This document shows positions 35,101 through 43,600 of a DNA stretch of 64,000 nucleotides, one piece after another. The notes below the pieces were generated by a model. That model searched no databases and was not told where the DNA came from. It was given only the letters and a program-made list of their open reading frames with translations. The translations under genes were made by a program, and so were the position numbers. Origin of the DNA: Blastobasis lacticolella. Its lineage: Eukaryota; Arthropoda; Insecta; Lepidoptera; Blastobasidae. Location: NCBI GenBank assembly GCA_905147135.1, contig LR990053.1:2802501-2866500 (forward strand). Reading direction: 5' to 3'. Position 1 is the first letter of the stretch, and each line of letters opens with the position of its first letter.

Positions 35101-38100
35101 CTTTATGTCAACGAGTTGATGGTGAGGCTGAGAAGCACCGGGGTTGGTTGTCACCTAGGGAAGGTCTGTGTAAACAGTCTCAGCTATGCTGATGACATGG
35201 TGCTTCTCAGTCCCTCCATCAAGGGGCTCAGAAAGTTAGTGTCAGTCTGTGAGGATTATATAAATTCACACGGGCTGAAATATAACGCAGCTAAGACTGA
35301 GCTTTTAGCGTTCAAGGCTGGAAGAGGTCCGGAGAATGTGCCTGAAGTCAAATTGAATGGGTTGGTAGTGCGGGCCGTGCAGCAGTTCAAATATCTGGGC
35401 CACATACTTACTGATGACATGAAGGACGATAAAGATATGGAACGGGAGAGAAGATCCCTCGCGATACGAGGGAACATGATCGCTCGTAGGTTCGCGGCGT
35501 GCAGTAGAGAGGTGAAGTTGACATTATTTAATGCCTACTGCCTCTGCTTCTACACATGCCAGCTTTGGGTGAGGCACTCTAGAAGGTCGTACAGCGCCAT
35601 CAGAGTCCAATATAATGATATATTTAGAATTCTGATGAGGCTGCCGAGGTTCTGCAGTGCCTCAGCCATGTTTGTGGAGGCAAGGGTGCCGGACTTTTAT
35701 GCGGTTGTGAGGGGACGCATTGCTTCCTTTTGGGAGAGATTGCGGCAATCTCGCAATGGCATACTGAGGGCGGTTTACGACGACGCCTATAGTTACATCC
35801 AGAAGTATTGGCTATCTGCGCACCAGAACGAGAACCAGAGGTGACATTAAGATAATGACGTTATACGAGTACCTACTTGTAATATTAACTTTATTTTTTC
35901 TAATTTTTGAAATTTATTTTTACAATTTTAATTTTTACAATTTTAATTTTTACATTTTAATTTTATTTTATTTTTATATTGTATATTTCGAATTTAATGT
36001 ATGGATCTGTGTCATCCGTAATAAAGACTTTTATTATTATTATTATTATTTATTATTATTATAGTATTTACCACAATAATAACTTTAAACTTATAACCTA
36101 TTAACTATTTGCAACAATGTAGTATAGGAAGAATGCACTTTCTTATTTTATAATATTAAATATAAAATGCACGAAACTTTCTTAGACATTTGTTTCTAAT
36201 TATAAGTATGAAAAGAAAATGAACAAATTAGGTTATCCTTATTCTTACTTAAAAACATCTAGGTACCACACTTTAAGTTTAGTTAAAACGATAAAAATAC
36301 AAAAACATTGCTTGCTGTGCGAGCTGTCTGACGCCATATTTGTTTTAATGACTACCAGTGCTGCAGTGGATAAAATTTGAACTAAATTTAAATCACCTGC
36401 CTGATTTTACGTCAGCCGTCTTCAAAGGGCTGGCTTACAATAAGCCAACTAGTTAAACGTTAAGCGTTGATTGTTCCATCAAATATCAGCCTAGGCATTC
36501 AATTGAATGCCGGCGTTTAATTAACAGGCTAGCCTACTCATTAAATGGCTGATTTAACCAGATGGCTGCGACATATAGACTAGCTGGCCCGTAGCAACTG
36601 CGTTGGCGTGGTGTATCCCTGCGCTACCCAACTCTACCCTACCCCACCCCTATTCTACGTCTACCCTATCCTACCCCATAATTTTGCGCGAACATTTTTC
36701 GGATCGTCTGGATCTCTGTATGAGTACAACTATGTCGCGGGATCCTACTATTTTCCGGGGATCCTTTGAAAGCCTTTGTTTCACACAGATAACCAAGTTT
36801 CATTACTAGAAACTAGGGGGAACAAAACATCTTCCGCGATTAAAACTTGTTATGAGAGTGGAAATTGTGTGACAGTCGGAAGTCAATTTGTGAAAGAATT
36901 TTGAATATTGGTTCAGTAGTTTCGGAGTTTATTCTCAACATACAAACACTTTTACTTACAAACTTATTCTCTTTATAATATAATTCCACCACCGCAAATC
37001 GTGTTTTGATATTATGTTTTTTCCATAGTAAGTGATATTTATAGGCATTCCAAATTCAGAAGTCTAAAGCCGGAGTAAAGTCTTGTAATATTTCCTTCCC
37101 TTCCAGAATGCTGGTGGAAACATTTCGTATTTCTGGGCGAACTTTACTTACGTGGTTGCTATCACAATGCTCACTGCCGCCTACATGATACCTGGTGGTG
37201 ACGTCACCTATGCGGTAAGTCCTTATATTACTCATAGCCTTAGTAAAAAAGCAGATGTTTAAAAAAAGTTCCGAGTGAAGCAAGTCACTTGATTTGGGCG
37301 CTGTCATAATTAGCAGCGGTCGTGCCACCATGGTCGTACGACGGACGTCACCCGATAAATAGGAGACCTCAAAACAAAAAAAATAATAATAATAAAGTAG
37401 TATAAAGAATTGGCGATGGCTTCCATACATCATCACAGCCCATAACAGTCCACTGCAGGACTTTGGGCATCTCCCACAAGAGGGGAGGTTATTGACATAA
37501 TCTCCACGCTTGGCAGGCGGGTTGGAGATCGCAGTGTTGCAAACATAACAATGGAAAATGCTGCTGCCCATTTTACAGTTTACAGAGACTAGATTTTTTG
37601 TCTCTAAACATTAGTCGCCTTGTACGACACCCACGAGTGTAAGGGGTTGGTGATATTCTACTCTGCCGGACACCACACGGCTTCCATACGAAAGAGGAAA
37701 ATAGAGATAATGTAACGAAAGAGACGCGCCTATACGAAATATTACCATGGAACGAAAGATCATGATAAAAAGCCCATTTTATTATCATGATCTTTTCTGA
37801 TGATGTATTCGTGGGACTACTGGTAAACATAGAATCATAGGAAAAGCGTTCCAAGATCAATACTTTCCAAGTGATTAAATTTTTTAATTTTGACATCTGT
37901 CATCCTAAATATAGATCTCGATGAGTACTATCATTTCTATTTAGAGACTAGTGCTCTAGGACCAATAGTTTCAGAGTTATTACAGATTTGAGTTTGACAG
38001 CTGATATAAAAATGAGAATCTCGTACTATCATTTCTCTTTCATAAGGCGCTAGTATCTTTTAAAATGGATGTTTCCGATAAGAGGAATCTATATATTGCA

Positions 38101-40613
38101 TTGAAAGATTAGAAAACTTTCCCACCAAGCAGTAGATATAAAATACTTTTCATTAGATTCAGGCCGTGGATTCAGCCACTTCATACTGGAATTTAGGACT
38201 GAAACAAATACGTTGGAATTTGCCACATATATTTCATTAAAAGATCAGAAAACTTCCCGTAGATATATTTTACTTTTCATTAGATTCATTCCGTGGATTC
38301 AGCCAATATATACCATTTCTTTGGATTCAGCCATATAATCAGTATTTATTTCAGTATTTCTACCTGGCAATACTGATTATAGAGCACGCGTGTCGAATGT
38401 GTCATAAAGAACAAAGCAAAAAAGAACGACGCACCCACGTGCGTGGGTGCAGATTCGCACGAACGCGCGTGAATGCGCGTGTTTTCAGTCCAACACTATG
38501 CATGATCTCAATAGAAACAGATAACGTGACGTGCTGCGTTGCAGTGTGCGAATCACCTGAATGTTAAGCCTATTGCTGCGAGTTTTCAGGCAGCAAACAC
38601 ACAAAAAGTCAATTATTCGCGATCGCTAAATGTTTCTGCTCCATTCGTTCATTCAATTTTATTTCTTTGTATGAAATTATAGCGCTCCATTTTTGGAATT
38701 TTCCACTGAACGTACAGGTTTCATCACGATGTTTTTTCCCTCACAGTAAGAGCATCGGTTAGCATTCAATTAATATAAATGTCAAAAAGAGTCATTTTTA
38801 CATGGCCGCAGCAGGATTCAATCCCGGTACCTCTCGCTTACGAGTTGGATTGGATACCTTAACCACTCGGCCACCGACGCTATCTATGTATCTCAGAATT
38901 TAGCATTAAAACTGTTTCTGAACACAGGCAAATCTGTGAAGCCGATATTTAGTTAAAACACAGGTGTTTATATTAGGGAGTTAAATTATTTGATGATTAA
39001 ATTTGCGTTAACACTGTACCGGTAGAATTTCTTAAATTACTTTTATTTAAATATGTAAATATATTATAGGCGGCCAGACTGCCTCTCTCCATATTCTACG
39101 GGGGCTGGGACGCGGTGCGCGCGCGCCGGCGCCTCCGCACCATCATCGTGGTCACCATCATCAACAGCCAGGTGCCAGTCATCATGACCGCCTTCGGAAT
39201 CTTTGAGCTTTCCTACTCTAACTTAATCATGGTGAGTGTAGATGACATGCTTGATAAATGATTTCGTGTTTGTGTCGTCGAAAAAATGCAACAGGAATGA
39301 AATTTCAAAAATACCTACACAAATAGGAAAGCGGAAATTTCTTTCACATTTTTAGCAAATACCGTAAAAATATCAAATTTTCTCATGTTGTAGCCGGGTG
39401 GGATGGGACAGATGGGAAAATTTGCTCATACTTTTTTTTTATGCTACGTCCAACGAGCGGACAGTCCATCTAATAGTAAGCGGTAGATGTTGCCCATAAC
39501 ATCTACGTTGCAGGCTGTTTTTACCACACTTGCAAAATTAATAAAACGTAAGTTAAACCTACTAAAAAATAAATAAAAAACTCAAAATATTAAATATTAG
39601 CTTTTCTGCAGTCATTTTTGGTTAGTTAACCAACTAATTAAACTTTGAACTGATAAAATGGCCAAAAAGAAACGTTATAATCAGATGGCTAATTTTAAGA
39701 ATTTTCCAGCTCACCGTCTTTGAAGGCCGATTTTAGCCAAAGTAGCTAATTAAGTACTACTTTTTTATAATATTTATGAAAGCCGAGTGTCTGGCGCATT
39801 TTTGAGGCCTAATAAGGAAGCATGAAGTCATCTGTATAGATTTTTTATTAATAATTGAAGTCATAGAAAGCGAAGGTAAATTCGAAGCTGATTATTTTAT
39901 GTATAAAAGTACAGCTCTTAAGATTAATTTGGTTAAGAAAATTGGGTAAGAAATTTAAGTTGGTTAGGTTGGAATTTTCAAAAATTCAGAAAACTTAACT
40001 CGAAAACTATGAAAAGTCTCGGAACATACATGGGTGATTCGAATACCCCATGACGACTTAATTTTTTTGACGTCAATGTACCGGCCACCCTGTCTATAGA
40101 AAGGGGGTACTAAAACCTGAGTAGCCTTGTGTGATAATAGTTTGATACGAGTGTTTTATATGCAGTTGCATTATAATTATATTGAGAGCTTCGGTAACCG
40201 GGCGGTTGAGTAGCCAACTCGTAAGCGAGAGGTACCGGGTTCGGATCCCGCTGCGGCCATGTACCAATGACTATTTTCTGAGTAATGTACATTATAATAA
40301 TAATAATAATAATAAATCTTTATTCACTTATCAGGATACAACCAACAACAGATTGATAACACGTAATACACATGATTATCGAAACATTACATTATTTTTA
40401 TATACAATACAATACTGGTTATAATTAGTTATAGTGGAGTCCCTGCTTCCCAAACTAGGAATATCCTGTGCTATGGGAAACAGTTATTCCTATAAAACTA
40501 GGCTATATTACAAATAGTATTTTGATAGGCCGTGAACAGACAGTTGAATTTCAGTATCCAAATTGGATTATGATTTTGTTATTTTAGATAACCTACGTGT
40601 GTTTGTGTGTGTC

Positions 40614-40649
<36 letters not shown>

Positions 40650-43600
40650 TTATACCACTTATGAAGTTTTAGGTCATTTTAGAAGAGATTCCGTATTTGC
40701 ATAATCTAAGCAAAGTAGCCACACTGTGATCTTGTCTTTCACCTGGAACAATGGTAAGCTATAGAGATTTAGTTCTTTATTCAGCCTATTGTACAGTATC
40801 GGGCTTAGAACCTGATACTGTCTCCGCGCAAAAGCGGTCCGGTGTGTGGCGGAGGCGCAGACCGGCAGACCCTTACGTTTTTGGAGGATTTTATTGTCTA
40901 CTGGTAGGGAGGAGTGTTTACGTAAAGTTGTGCGTAAGATAAACAGTTGTCTAACCGTAAGAACTTTGCTTTCAGTATAGAGAGTATTCGTAGAGTAGAG
41001 ACGAGATTTGGAAAGCATCACTTTCAGTACAGCTCTCTGGGCTCTTTCCAGGTGTAGGAGACGAGTCTTTGCAGAACCACCCCAAGCAGGGATGCAATAT
41101 GTAAGGACAGATTTGCATAGGGCTGTGTACACCATAAAAAGAGTCTCTCTGTCCGCCGAATCACGAAGTTTTTTGAATATATGTATTAGCCTTCTAATAC
41201 GGGTTGTGACGTTTTCTATTTGGTAACCCCAGTTCAAATTTTCATCAACGTAAACGCCTAAGTATTTTATATGGGTCACTATTTGGAGATGTTTGCAGTT
41301 GCAGACGATCGGAGACCTCGCACAGTTATGAGCGACAATGTTCGACGAAATGTGAGACAGCTGAGACTGCTTATTAATTGAGAACCGTATGGCTTTAGTT
41401 TTCTCGAGGTTAAGAGTTAGTAAATTAGACGAGAGCCAGCTCATAACGGTGCGAAGAGCAGATTCAGCTGCATTTCTTGCTGTATTCCAGTCAGTACCAT
41501 GCGCGAGTAGTACTGTATCATCAGCGTAAGCGGTGATTTCGCAGTTGTTGAGGGGGAGTTCACACATTGCATTTACGTATATTAGGAACAGTGTAGGTCC
41601 AACGATACTTCCCTGGGGTACACCAAAAGTGATGCTTTCCTCATCGCTCACATAATTCGGTCCAATCTTTGTGCGCTGAGTGCGACCCTGAAGGTAGTCT
41701 TTAAATATATCGAGTGCAATCCCACGCACACCGATATTTTCCAACTTGGATATAAGGATGGGGATAGAGACCGTGTCAAATGCTTTAGAAAGATCTAAAA
41801 AGATCCCGTAACACTTATATTTACTATCAAGTTTACTGGTAATTGAATTGGTAAGTTTGAGTACTGCATCTTCTGTCGAGATTCCTTGCCGGAACCCATA
41901 CTGGTTTTTCGACAGAAGCGAGTTTTTATTGAGAAATCCCATTAAAGCCTTATTTATAATACGCTCAAGGATCTTAGAGAGTGATGACAGTACGGAAATG
42001 GGTCTATAGTTCGAAATCTGGTCTCTATCTCCACTCTTATATATTGGATGTACAATAGCTCGTTTGAAGTATTCGGGAAAAATTCCTGTGGAAATAGCTG
42101 TGTTACAGATATGAGTGATGGGGGGGACTAGTACGTGTCGCGACATCTGCAGTACCTTAACCGGGACACCGTCCCAACCCGTAGCACAGTCGCACCTCAT
42201 GTTCATAATCAGTCTTTCCACCTCTCCAGTGTCGGTTGGGAGTATAACTAAAGAATCCATGGTCATATTTATGTTAGCAGGGTTGGTAATACTTTGAGGA
42301 CTTTGTATTTTGTTTGCTAGGTCACGCCCTACTCTTGCAAAATAGGTATTTACTTTGGAAACCGCTACGTTTTTGTCATGGTCTGTGTTTAAAAGTTCGT
42401 CCGGGGGCTTAGTTGGGTGGTATCCGCTGATTGTGTTTTTGATAACCTTCCAGGTTGCCCCTGGGTTATTTTTGGCCTTCTGGAACTCACTCTTTTCATA
42501 TGCAGTTTTAAGTTTTTTAAGTAGAGCGTTACAGAAGTTACGGTATCTCTTATATGTATATAGAAGAATCGCGCTGGCGGAAGGAGATTTTGCTTTTATG
42601 TGCATCTTATCACGGTTTTGAATGCAGCGTAATAGTCCCGGCGTAATCCAAGGTTTATGGATGGTGTTTTTTCGGGGAATACGTGTAATTTGAGAATTTT
42701 TATTAATAATACTTTGCAGTGAGGAGACTAGGAGCTGCGTGGCGACATTCGAATCTGAGGATTCCATGACATTTTCAAAGTTAGTTTGCTCTAGTTCCTC
42801 CTGTATTTTTTTATAGTCTAGCTTATTTTTATAGATATTACTAGTATGTGGATATTTATTAATAGTTTCTGCCAATAGGACGACTGGGAAGTGGTCAGTA
42901 ATGGATGAGTCGAGAACAATAACTGTGGTGACCAGTTTTTTATTTATGAGGACGTGGTCCAGGCAATTATCCAGGCGGGTCGGCAGGAGATGTGCAGGTA
43001 GCAGTCCAAGAGAAGCGGTCGCGGTAAGGTATTCACTCGAATGGATGTCATGATTATTATATTGTTTTATGTCAACGTTGAGATCTCCGAGTAGTATTAT
43101 GTTTTTAAAATGTTTTAATTCAGACATTAAGTTTTCTAGGCTTGACAGAAAATTGGTCAGGTTAGCATAAGATGGAGATCTGTATACACACACTATCACA
43201 GTATCCCCAATTTTGCATACCAGACAGTTAGAATCCATCATAGTTGGTTCCATGACAGTGTACCTGAGACTATCACGGACAAACAGCACTACACCATCAT
43301 TTTGTATAGGGTTATTAGAGGTAGAGAAAGCAGTATAACCATCAAGGCAGGGGAGCGGTCCCGACCCGCGAAGCCAACATTCAGTCAAGATAATTAAGTC
43401 ATAGGGAATTTTTGTTCTATACAGGAGAGTACAGAATTGATCGAAGTTTTTATTTATACTCCTTATGTTCATGTGAATTGCTTTTAGCGAGTCTTTACTG
43501 CTAGCAGCGTGCGCTGAGCACTCCTCAGGAGAGCAGGCCATCGATTTGGAGAGTTCATAATTATCAATATCCGAGATTACTTGCAAAGTACTAGTCATTA

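Noticed and set aside
38431..38450. Hairpin GCACCCACG-TG-CGTGGGTGC
   Set aside because: A 9-bp stem in intronic DNA with no promoter or terminator context; likely chance.
38700..38890. Possible functional tRNA gene
   Set aside because: A- and B-box words are present but stems do not close and the sequence continues into a repeat body shared with other loci; SINE, not tRNA. The same applies to 40185, 45062, 45890 and 56150.
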